Assembly (NCBI GenBank): GCA_947259815.1 | Contig: CAMYNO010000250.1 | Coordinates: 1-5,998 of the forward strand | Direction: 5' to 3' | Length of the DNA: 5,998 nt | Origin: an uncultured Parvularculaceae bacterium | GTDB taxonomy: Bacteria > Pseudomonadota > Alphaproteobacteria > Caulobacterales > Parvularculaceae | Shown here: in pieces, positions 1 through 5,998 of the stretch | Position numbering within the stretch: the first letter of the stretch is position 1 | Layout of the letters: each line of letters opens with the position of its first letter | Notes under the pieces: generated by a model | What the model was told of the DNA's origin: nothing | The model's input: the letters and a program-made list of their open reading frames with translations, nothing else | The model's database searches: none | Position numbers and translations under genes: made by a program

Positions 1-356
1 CCTACGTTTTGGTATTGAACGATATGCTCGATGTCGGCGCCCGGACAGTTGAGTTGCGCCTGCCAATCGACAACTCGGATTATTCGCTGAAATCAGGACA
101 ATTCGCCCGCGCTGAAATCTTCACCGATGAAATACCGGTGTTGTCAGTCCCGTCAAAAGCGGTTTTTCTGGACCCGTCCGGGGCCTATGTTCTGGTTCTG
201 AAAGACGGGCGCGCTGAAATGCGGCGCGTCATCGCGAAAGAGCGGCCGGACGGAACGTTCGCCGTGAGCGAAGGGCTCGGGTCAAGCGATGAGGTGATTG
301 TCCCGAACGGCGAGCCCATCGCCGCGGGTGATGCCGTTTCACCCGAGGCCGCCTGA
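1..356 (+). CDS. RND efflux periplasmic adaptor (membrane fusion protein, HlyD/AcrA family), C-terminal part
   Basis: This is the 3' end of a gene that begins before the window; the open frame runs in from the left edge, with whole codons from base 3, and ends in TGA at 354-356. About 117 C-terminal residues are visible. The first ~40 match the end of the adaptor beta-barrel domain, including the stretch LKSGQFARAEIF, which resembles the family's usual G-M/Q-F-V/A-R-hydrophobic pattern. The rest fits the membrane-proximal domain: VPSKAVFLDPSGAYVLVL, then a strand-rich segment, GLGSSDEVIVPNGEPIAAGDAV and a short tail. Adaptors of this family sit in the periplasm, usually lipid- or helix-anchored to the inner membrane, and bridge the RND pump to the outer-membrane channel. 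The stop overlaps the start of the RND pump gene, which supports the assignment. The lipoyl and hairpin domains and the N-terminal anchor are outside the window, so the type of anchor cannot be judged. A TTG at base 9 could be read as a start but is clearly internal to the family fold. Confidence 0.9.
   Translation, partial: YVLVLNDMLDVGARTVELRLPIDNSDYSLKSGQFARAEIFTDEIPVLSVPSKAVFLDPSGAYVLVLKDGRAEMRRVIAKERPDGTFAVSEGLGSSDEVIVPNGEPIAAGDAVSPEAA
345..348 (+). promoter_or_regulatory. Ribosome binding site for the RND pump gene
   Basis: GAGG lies 7 bases before the ATG at 356, inside the last codons of the adaptor gene. It supports ATG 356 as the pump start, as does the 1-base overlap of that ATG with the adaptor stop (TGATG), an arrangement typical of translational coupling. 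Confidence 0.55.
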
Positions 357-3300
357 TGTGGCTCGTCGACCTCTCCATCAAACGCCCGGTCCTCGCCGTC
401 ATGATAATCGGCGCGCTTGTCGTCCTCGGCTGGATTTCGATGGGCCGGCTTGGCGTCGATCTCTTTCCCGACGTTGAGTTTCCCTATGTCGCGGTAACGA
501 CGACACTGGAGGGCGCAAGTCCCGACACGATGGAAACGGAAGTCTCCGATGTGATCGAGGAAAGCGTCAATACGATTTCCGGAATCAAGCAGCTTCGCTC
601 GACAAGCGCGGACGGTCTCTCCCAGGTCTTCATCGAGTTCGAGCTCGAAGAGAATGTCGATGTGAAGGCGCAGGACGTGCGCGACAAGGTCAACATCGCC
701 CGCCGCGACTTGCCTGAGGATATCGATCCGCCGGTCATAGAAAAAGTCGATCCCGACGCGGCGCCGATCATGTCGATCATGATCGCCGCAGACGCGTCGA
801 TCGGCGACATCACGACCTATGCGGACGAAGTCGCCAAGGAAGCGGTGCAGCGCCTGCCCGGCGTTGGGTCCGTCACAATTGTCGGTGGTCGCCTTCGCGA
901 AATCCGGATCTGGCTTAACGCCGACAAGATGCGTGCGTTTGGCGTGACGGCCGACGACGTTGTCCGTGCGGTCAGGTCGGAACACGCCGAAGTGCCCGGC
1001 GGACGCCTTGAGGTTGGCGGCGGCGCGCGCGAATTCGGCGTAAAGACGGTGTCTGAAGCGAAGACGCCGCAGGAATTCGCCGATCTTGTGGTCGCCTATC
1101 GCGAAAGCGGCGCGCCGACGCGGATCGGCGACGTGGCGCGGGTCGAGGACGGGCTGGAAGACGAACGCAGTTTTGCGGAGTTCAATGGGCGGCCCGGCGT
1201 TTCGCTCGAAGTTCGGCGCCAATCGGGCCGCAACACACTCGAAGTCGCCGAAGCCGTTCATGCGGAGGTCGAACGCCTGCAATCAGGCGCGCCCGACGGA
1301 TATGAGCTGGTTGTGGCGCGCGACGTCAGCCGGTTCATCGAATCGTCGGTCGAAGATGTTACCCACGAGCTTGAAATTGCGATCGTTCTCGTCGTCATCG
1401 TCACGTTCTTTTTTCTTTTAAGCTGGCGCGCCACGCTGATGGTCGCCATCGCCATTCCAACATCGCTGATCTCCGCATTCTTCGCTTTTGAGGTCTTCGA
1501 TTTCACCATCAACATGCTCACCTTGCTGGCGCTCACGGTGACCATTGGTTTGCTTGTCGACGACGCGATCGTTGTTGTCGAAAGCGTGCAGCGCGATATC
1601 GACGCCGGCGTCGAGCCGGAAAAGGCGGCGCGGCAGGGAACCGCGCGGGTTGCGCTCGCGGTGCTTGCCGGCACTTTCGCAACGCTCGCCGTCTTCGTGC
1701 CTATCGCTTTCATGGAGGGCATTGTCGGGCGATTTTTCCTTCAGTACGGCCTTGCGATCGTCTTCGCCGTGTCGGTGTCGCTACTGGTCGCGCTGACCTT
1801 GACGCCGATGCTGGCGTCGCGCTTCCTGAAGCCGGAATCGCATCCGGCAATCTTTCGCCCGGTCGAGAACTTCCATCGTCGCCTTGACCGCGTTTACAGC
1901 GCTATCGTCGGCCTCGTCGTTCGCTGGCGATATGTCGCGCTAGCCGCCGCTATTGGATCGCTTTTCGTTGGTGGCTTTTTCGCCTCCCGGGTGCCGAGCG
2001 GCTTCACGTCTAAAGCCGATCGCAGCGAATTTCTGGGGGCGATCGAATTGCCGCTTGGATCGGGGATCGCTGAATCGAAAAAAGCGATTGCGGCGGCGAA
2101 CGAAGCATTGCGCGGCGTTGAGCATGTGAAGAACATCTTTCTGACCGCTGGCGCCGGTAGCCAGGGAAAGGCGAATGTCATCGACCTTTACGCGTCGATC
2201 ACGCCGAAGCAGGAACGGCGGATCGGTCAGTTCGAGGTCATGGATGAGGCGCGACGCGCGCTGCGCGAAGCTGTTCCAGACGCGAGCGAAATCACCGTCG
2301 CCGAAGTGCCGTGGATTTCCGGCGGCGGGGTTTCGACGGGCGATATCGAACTCGTCATAAGGGGCAATGCGATCCCGGCCATCGACGCCTATGTCAAAAC
2401 GATCATGGCGAAAATGCGAGAGACAAACCTCTATTCTGACTTGCGTTCGAGTTTCGAAGAGGGCCGGCCTGAATTGCTGATCGATTTTAATCGCACGCGC
2501 GCCGGCGATCTTGGCGTTTCCGCGCGCACATTGGCGACGACGGCGCGCACGGTGATCGGCGGTGTTGACGCCGGCACTTACGAAGAAGGCGGCAAGCGAT
2601 ATGACGTGCGCGTACGACTTGAGGAGTCCCAGCGACAGAACCGGGACCAGCTGCAGCTCATTCAGGTGCGGAATGAGGCCGGTCAGCTGATTGATCTCGC
2701 CAGTGTCGCGACCATGCGCTTCGCCAGCGGGCCGTCGCAAATCGACCGCCAGGACCGTGCGCGCAAAATCTCTATCCTCGCCAATACAGCATCAGACGTC
2801 GCGCTCGGCACGGCAACCGAAGCGCTGGAGGCAATCGTCGCTGAAAACCCGCCGCCTGCAAGTATGCAGATCAGCTATGAAGGGTCTGTACGGCGGATGA
2901 ATGAGTCAATATCGGCAATCATTTTCGCCTTCGGTTTGGCGATGGTCGCCCTTTATATCGTACTCGCCAGTCAGTTTAATTCTTTTGTTCAGCCGGTCGT
3001 CATCATGCTGACGGCGCCGCTCTCGTTTTCCGGCGCCTTCGCCATGCTTTATTTCGGCGGCCAGGAAATGTCGCTATTCGCCCAGATCGGTCTCATCGCC
3101 TTGATGGGCATCGTCATGAAAAACGGCATTCTCCTCGTCGACCGCGCAAATCAGTTGCGCGACGAAGGCGCAACCGTGCGCGATGCGATTCACAAGGCCT
3201 GTCCCGAACGGCTGCGGCCCGTCCTCATGACGGCCTTCGCCGCCATATTCGGCATGATCCCGGTTGCGCTTTCGGCTTCCGACGGCGCCGAATGGCGGAA

Positions 3301-3490
3301 CTCTCTAGGCTTTCTGATCATCGGCGGGCTTTCATCGTCGACAATCCTGACGCTGCTCGTCGTGCCGGCCGCATATATGGTTCCGGGCGATATCAACCAC
3401 GTTGTAAAAATTATCTATAGCAAGTTTAGCAGCGTAATTCCTGACAAATGGACCAAGGCCGATTCATCGACTAAGGCGCCGGCAGAGTAA
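356..3490 (+). CDS. RND-family multidrug efflux permease, HAE-1 (AcrB-like) inner-membrane proton antiporter
   Basis: The 1044-residue product is essentially the length of AcrB (1049). It uses the proton motive force to move hydrophobic or amphiphilic compounds from the periplasm and inner-membrane outer leaflet into an outer-membrane channel, working as a trimer. The order is typical: TM1 at about residues 10-30 after MWLVDLSIKRP, a large periplasmic porter/funnel loop to about 335, a TM2-TM6 block from about 338 (LEIAIVLVVIVTFFFLL), TM7 at about 523-545, a second periplasmic loop, and TM8-TM12 from about 852 to 1012. Proton-relay residues are present: D402-D403 in GLLVDDAIVVVE (AcrB D407/D408), K922 in GIVMKNGILLVD (AcrB K940) and T959 in PVLMTAF (AcrB T978). 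The VDDAIVVVE motif favours the drug-type HAE-1 group over heavy-metal (HME) pumps. The gene lies between the adaptor and a TolC-type channel, so the full tripartite pump is encoded together. Substrate cannot be predicted. The frame is intact, so the pump is probably functional. Confidence 0.96.
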   Translation: MWLVDLSIKRPVLAVMIIGALVVLGWISMGRLGVDLFPDVEFPYVAVTTTLEGASPDTMETEVSDVIEESVNTISGIKQLRSTSADGLSQVFIEFELEENVDVKAQDVRDKVNIARRDLPEDIDPPVIEKVDPDAAPIMSIMIAADASIGDITTYADEVAKEAVQRLPGVGSVTIVGGRLREIRIWLNADKMRAFGVTADDVVRAVRSEHAEVPGGRLEVGGGAREFGVKTVSEAKTPQEFADLVVAYRESGAPTRIGDVARVEDGLEDERSFAEFNGRPGVSLEVRRQSGRNTLEVAEAVHAEVERLQSGAPDGYELVVARDVSRFIESSVEDVTHELEIAIVLVVIVTFFFLLSWRATLMVAIAIPTSLISAFFAFEVFDFTINMLTLLALTVTIGLLVDDAIVVVESVQRDIDAGVEPEKAARQGTARVALAVLAGTFATLAVFVPIAFMEGIVGRFFLQYGLAIVFAVSVSLLVALTLTPMLASRFLKPESHPAIFRPVENFHRRLDRVYSAIVGLVVRWRYVALAAAIGSLFVGGFFASRVPSGFTSKADRSEFLGAIELPLGSGIAESKKAIAAANEALRGVEHVKNIFLTAGAGSQGKANVIDLYASITPKQERRIGQFEVMDEARRALREAVPDASEITVAEVPWISGGGVSTGDIELVIRGNAIPAIDAYVKTIMAKMRETNLYSDLRSSFEEGRPELLIDFNRTRAGDLGVSARTLATTARTVIGGVDAGTYEEGGKRYDVRVRLEESQRQNRDQLQLIQVRNEAGQLIDLASVATMRFASGPSQIDRQDRARKISILANTASDVALGTATEALEAIVAENPPPASMQISYEGSVRRMNESISAIIFAFGLAMVALYIVLASQFNSFVQPVVIMLTAPLSFSGAFAMLYFGGQEMSLFAQIGLIALMGIVMKNGILLVDRANQLRDEGATVRDAIHKACPERLRPVLMTAFAAIFGMIPVALSASDGAEWRNSLGFLIIGGLSSSTILTLLVVPAAYMVPGDINHVVKIIYSKFSSVIPDKWTKADSSTKAPAE

Positions 3491-3493
3491 GAG
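3489..3493 (+). promoter_or_regulatory. Candidate ribosome binding site for the outer-membrane channel gene
   Basis: AAGAG overlaps the stop codon of the pump gene. It lies immediately before the ATG at 3494 but 6 bases before the in-frame ATG at 3500, so it suits the second ATG better. A weaker purine run (CAGAG, 3483-3487) is spaced suitably for 3494. The two starts differ by only two residues. Confidence 0.35.
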
Positions 3494-4864
3494 ATGGTTA
3501 TGTTGCGCACATTTGAGCAATGCCGGAAATCCTGGACGCTCATTACCCGGAGATTTTCAGGCGTGCTGGGGGTCTCGATTAGTCTTTATTCGCCTGCCGC
3601 CGCCCAAACCCTCGAAGAGGCCCTGTCGCTCGCATACGCCGCAAACCCGGAAATCGCAGTTGAGCGCGCCCAACTTGACGCGACCCGCGAAGGCGTGGCG
3701 CAGGCCCGTGCGGGCGGCCTCCCGCAAATAACGGCCGGCGCTGGCTATGAAAAGGTTGACGACACGCAATCGATCAGCAGCGATGTCTTCGGCGCCGGGG
3801 CGGACAGTCGCAATTTCAAACTGGATGCGGCGACCGCGCAAGTACAGGGCGAGCAGCAGATCTTCGCCGGATTGCGGAACGTCAACGCGATCCGGCAGGC
3901 GAAAGCGCGCACGAAAGCCGGCGGCGCCCGGCTGTCCCTTGTTGAGCAAGATGTTCTTTCCCGCGCGGCGATCGCTTATTTTGACGTGGTGCGCGACATG
4001 GTCGTTTATAGGGCGACGGAAAACAACGTACAGGTCTTGATAAAGCAATTCGAAGAAATCGCGTTTCGCTTTGACATCGGCGAAGTCACCAAGACAGACG
4101 TGGCGCAAAGCGAAGCGCGCCTCGCGCAGGCGCGCGCCCGCATGACCAGCGCGCAGGCGCAGCTCGCGATCAGCCGCGCCGCCTTCGCGGAACTCATCGG
4201 ACAAATGCCCGCAAGCCTCGAAGACGCGCCGGTATTGCCTGAGACGCCGGAGACGCTTGAAGAGGCCAAAGCGATCGCGCGGGAGCTCTCTCCCTTCATC
4301 GCCCAGGCGCAAATGCGCGAAGAAGCGTCCCGGCGCGGCGTCGCCATTGCCAAAGGGGCGTTCTCGCCGACCGTTTCTCTCCGCGCGGAATATCAATATG
4401 CCGAGGAGCCGTCTTCATTCATCGATCAGGATGAACGCTTCGCCTATGGCGTACGCGTGACCGCGCCTATCTTTCTTGGCGGGCTGAACCTTTCGCACGT
4501 GCGCGAAGCGCGCGCGGTCAACAGGGCGGATCGCCGCCGCATTTCCCTTGCTGAACGCCAGGTCGAGTCGCGCATCACAAGCAGCTGGCAAAGACTGGCG
4601 GCCGCACGCGCAAATATCGTTTCGTCGCAGACGCAAGTTCGCGCCAACGCGCTGGCGCTCGACGGCGTGCGGCGCGAAGCGGAAGTCGGCGAGCGCACGA
4701 CGCTCGACGTCCTCGACGCGGAACAGGAATATCTCGACGCGCAAGTGGCGCTGGCGAATGCGGATCGCGACGCGCGGGCGGCGACGTTTCAGCTCCTGGC
4801 CGCTATTGGTCTCTTGACGTCCCAGATCAATGATCACGCTGGTAGGGGCCAAGAGGTCGAATGA
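3494..4864 (+). CDS. TolC-family outer-membrane efflux channel (OEP family)
   Basis: The 456-residue product is a trimeric outer-membrane channel with a long periplasmic alpha-helical tunnel, forming the exit duct of the pump encoded upstream. A signal peptide is visible: basic region RKSWTLITRR, hydrophobic stretch to about residue 33, then SPAAAQ with probable cleavage near A37. There is no lipobox cysteine at that point, so it resembles E. coli TolC rather than lipoprotein channels such as OprM. Mature sequence begins TLEEALSLAYAANPEI, the common family opening. The two-repeat structure shows in paired motifs: RFDIGEVTKTDVAQSEARL (about 192-210) and VGERTTLDVLDAEQEYLDAQ (about 398-417), each followed by a long Ala/Arg/Gln-rich coiled-coil helix. 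The stretch APIFLGGL (about 325) fits a beta-strand region of the second repeat. It starts 3 bases after the pump stop and its TGA overlaps the next start. ATG 3500 is an alternative start. No frameshift or truncation is seen. Confidence 0.94.
   Translation: MVMLRTFEQCRKSWTLITRRFSGVLGVSISLYSPAAAQTLEEALSLAYAANPEIAVERAQLDATREGVAQARAGGLPQITAGAGYEKVDDTQSISSDVFGAGADSRNFKLDAATAQVQGEQQIFAGLRNVNAIRQAKARTKAGGARLSLVEQDVLSRAAIAYFDVVRDMVVYRATENNVQVLIKQFEEIAFRFDIGEVTKTDVAQSEARLAQARARMTSAQAQLAISRAAFAELIGQMPASLEDAPVLPETPETLEEAKAIARELSPFIAQAQMREEASRRGVAIAKGAFSPTVSLRAEYQYAEEPSSFIDQDERFAYGVRVTAPIFLGGLNLSHVREARAVNRADRRRISLAERQVESRITSSWQRLAAARANIVSSQTQVRANALALDGVRREAEVGERTTLDVLDAEQEYLDAQVALANADRDARAATFQLLAAIGLLTSQINDHAGRGQEVE
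4851..4856 (+). promoter_or_regulatory. Ribosome binding site supporting the upstream start of the lpxR-like gene
   Basis: AAGAGG ends 4 bases before the ATG at 4861, within the last codons of the channel gene. It is the best Shine-Dalgarno-like match at this junction. It favours the ATG that overlaps the preceding TGA (ATGA), even though the signal peptide looks more natural from the later ATG at 4939, before which only a distant GAGG (4913-4916, 22 bases away) is seen. Confidence 0.5.
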
Positions 4865-4938
4865 AGCGTAAAGAGGGAACTCAACGAAGAACATATCTTG
4901 CATTTTCGGCCAGAGGCGGCGGATTAAGCGCCGGCCCT
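4861..4938 (+). other. Uncertain 26-residue N-terminal extension or leader before the LpxR signal peptide
   Basis: These 26 codons lie between the ATG that overlaps the channel stop and the ATG that begins a normal signal peptide. The stretch is basic and Gly/Arg-rich (KRK, RR, ARGGG), with no hydrophobic segment of its own. It may be the long n-region of an extended signal peptide, or untranslated sequence if 4939 is the true start. The in-frame reading continues without a stop, so a separate leader peptide is not indicated. Confidence 0.4.
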
Positions 4939-5904
4939 ATGAAGATTCCATTGCTTGCCATTTTCATTTCAGCGTCATGGGCGCCCTGCGCTGTCGCAGA
5001 GGAAAAAGCGACTTGGAGCGCGCTCCTTGAGAATGACTATTTCGGCTCATCAGACAGCAACTATACGAACGGCGTCAGGTTTGGTTATCTGTCGGCGGCG
5101 GGGCGCGGTGAAGAACTTGCGAGAGGTTTTTTGCGGGCGTCCCCGGGCGATGTAACGCGTGTCGGATTCGCTGTTGGTCACAGCATATTTACGCCGCAGG
5201 ACACTGAAGCGTTCGAGCCGCTGCCTGGTCAGCACCCATATGCCGGTTGGCTCTACGGAGAATATTCCGTGCTGGTTGAGCGCGAAGACGACGTGCTGGA
5301 CATGCTTACCGTCTCGGCCGGCGTCGTCGGCCCCGCAGCGCTCGGCGACGAAGTGCAAAACAACTTCCATCGTCTTATCAATGGCGACAGGGTCAACGGG
5401 TGGGACAACCAGCTCCGAAACGAACCCGGTTTAATTCTGTCCTATGAACGGCGCTGGCGACCGTTTTTTCGGGTCTCGCGCCCCGGTATAGGAATCGATG
5501 CATCGCCCAATGCGGGCGTCTCCGTCGGCAATGTGTTGACTCAAGGCAATGCCGGCCTGACGCTTCGCGTCGGCCGAAATCTTGAAGGAAATTACGGTCC
5601 GCCGCGCATCCGGCCCAGCCTGGCCGGCGCCGGGTATTTTCGCGGCGTAAACGCCGCATCGTGGTACCTGTTCGCCGGCGCGGAAGGGCGAGCCGTCGGG
5701 CGCAATATTTTTCTTGACGGGAACACCTGGCGCGACAGTCTTTCGGTCGAAAAACGCCATCTTGTCGCCGACGTCCAGACCGGCGCCGTGATCCAAATCA
5801 AATCGGTCCAGATCGCCTACACCTATGTTTGGCGGACAAAGGAATTCTTAAATCAGGGCGCGCGGCATGAGTTCGGCGCGCTTTCGCTGTCAGTAAAATT
5901 TTAG
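4861..5904 (+). CDS. Lipid A deacylase LpxR family protein (DUF2219), outer-membrane beta-barrel
   Basis: The LpxR family removes the 3'-acyloxyacyl group of lipid A at the outer-membrane outer leaflet, in a Ca2+-dependent reaction in Salmonella. The assignment rests on family motifs: LLENDYFGSSDSNYTNGVRFGY (about 55-76, here as ENDYFGSSDSNYTNG), GHSIFTPQD (106-114), HPYAGWLYGE (125-134), VQNNFHRLINGD (165-176), GWDNQLRNEPGL (180-191) and IFLDGNTWRDS near the C-terminus. N58, D59 and H170 correspond to the Salmonella catalytic N9, D10 and H122 if the mature protein starts near E47. The protein ends in Phe (SLSVKF), the usual barrel-assembly signal. Predicted mature length is about 301, close to Salmonella LpxR (296). 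Start is uncertain: ATG 4861 has the ribosome site and the ATGA overlap, giving 347 residues, but a compact signal peptide (MKIPLLAIFISASWAPCAVA) begins at ATG 4939, giving 321 residues. It is the fourth gene of the efflux operon. Enzyme activity is inferred from conserved residues. Confidence 0.88.
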   Translation: MKRKEGTQRRTYLAFSARGGGLSAGPMKIPLLAIFISASWAPCAVAEEKATWSALLENDYFGSSDSNYTNGVRFGYLSAAGRGEELARGFLRASPGDVTRVGFAVGHSIFTPQDTEAFEPLPGQHPYAGWLYGEYSVLVEREDDVLDMLTVSAGVVGPAALGDEVQNNFHRLINGDRVNGWDNQLRNEPGLILSYERRWRPFFRVSRPGIGIDASPNAGVSVGNVLTQGNAGLTLRVGRNLEGNYGPPRIRPSLAGAGYFRGVNAASWYLFAGAEGRAVGRNIFLDGNTWRDSLSVEKRHLVADVQTGAVIQIKSVQIAYTYVWRTKEFLNQGARHEFGALSLSVKF

Positions 5905-5983
5905 CGAGATCGATGTTGGTCGTAGGGGCAGGTCACACTTCTTTGATGAGAGCATGTGGCGAAAAGTGAAAAGGCGACAAAAT
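5905..5983 (+). other. Short spacer after the lpxR-like gene, no clear terminator
   Basis: This stretch holds no convincing hairpin followed by a T-run. The only pairing noticed is a 4-base CACA/TGTG match (around 5936-5958) with a long loop, too weak for a terminator. No promoter boxes can be supported. Transcription may therefore continue into the next gene. Confidence 0.4.
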
Positions 5984-5998
5984 ATGACTTGGAAAAAG
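5984..5998 (+). CDS. Possible start of the next gene, cut off by the window edge
   Basis: ATG at 5984 is preceded by a purine-rich GAAAAGG (5968-5974) with 9 bases of spacing, a plausible ribosome site, and would begin MTWKK. The same frame also contains an earlier ATG at 5954 (MWRKVKRRQN...) and a GTG at 5966, both with weaker upstream signals. Only five codons are visible from 5984, so no function can be assigned and the gene itself is tentative. Confidence 0.3.

Noticed and set aside
766..786. Repeated GATCATG-like palindromic bases
   Set aside because: They encode Ile-Met-Ser-Ile-Met-Ile in the pump. Codon repetition explains the pattern, and there is no site context for an operator.
185..1282. 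Long minus-strand open frame (365 codons) opposite the pump gene
   Set aside because: It lies opposite a clearly conserved RND permease. It is rich in Arg, His and Asp, as expected from reading GC-rich codons backwards, and shows no recognisable domain.
1940..2740. Minus-strand open frame of 266 codons inside the pump gene
   Set aside because: It is a composition-driven shadow of the real coding strand with no family motif, and it overlaps an essential part of the RND protein.
356..3490. Heavy-metal (HME/CusA-like) RND pump as an alternative identity
   Set aside because: The TM4 motif is VDDAIVVVE with paired Asp, typical of HAE-1 drug pumps. No Met-rich metal-relay features were noticed and no metal-related genes adjoin it.
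3557..4396. Minus-strand open frame of 279 codons opposite the channel gene
   Set aside because: Its Arg-rich, low-complexity translation mirrors the Ala/Arg/Glu-rich coiled coil of the TolC-family gene. There is no independent support.
5936..5958. Possible hairpin (CACA ... TGTG) after the lpxR-like gene
   Set aside because: The stem is only four base pairs with a long loop and no following T-run, so it is indistinguishable from chance.

Overview
The window looks like part of one plus-strand operon from a GC-rich Gram-negative bacterium, probably an alphaproteobacterium. That placement is inferred from strong G/C preference at third codon positions and the general look of the proteins; there is no rRNA or other marker to fix the taxon. 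Almost every base is coding, and all supported genes point the same way.

Layout: (1) bases 1-356 hold the 3' end of a periplasmic adaptor (membrane fusion protein) gene whose start lies upstream of the window. (2) Bases 356-3490 hold a full-length 1044-residue inner-membrane RND drug/proton antiporter of the HAE-1 (AcrB-like) type with its proton-relay residues intact. (3) Bases 3494-4864 hold a TolC-family outer-membrane channel of 456 residues with a cleavable signal peptide. (4) Bases 4861-5904 hold an outer-membrane beta-barrel of the LpxR/DUF2219 family, a predicted lipid A 3'-O-deacylase. (5) Bases 5905-5998 are a short spacer, with a possible start of another gene at the very end.

The first three genes together encode a complete tripartite efflux pump: adaptor, inner-membrane pump and outer-membrane channel. 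The junctions are extremely tight: a 1-base stop/start overlap, a 3-base gap, then a 4-base ATGA overlap. This points to one polycistronic mRNA with translational coupling. The fourth gene is the notable part. A lipid A remodelling enzyme is joined to the pump operon by an ATGA overlap, suggesting that efflux and outer-membrane permeability are adjusted together. No promoter, regulator gene, terminator, RNA gene, mobile element or CRISPR array is visible; the operon promoter and any regulator presumably lie upstream.

I do not see evidence for a wholly new system. The most interesting points are the efflux/LpxR coupling and the ambiguous start of the lpxR-like gene.
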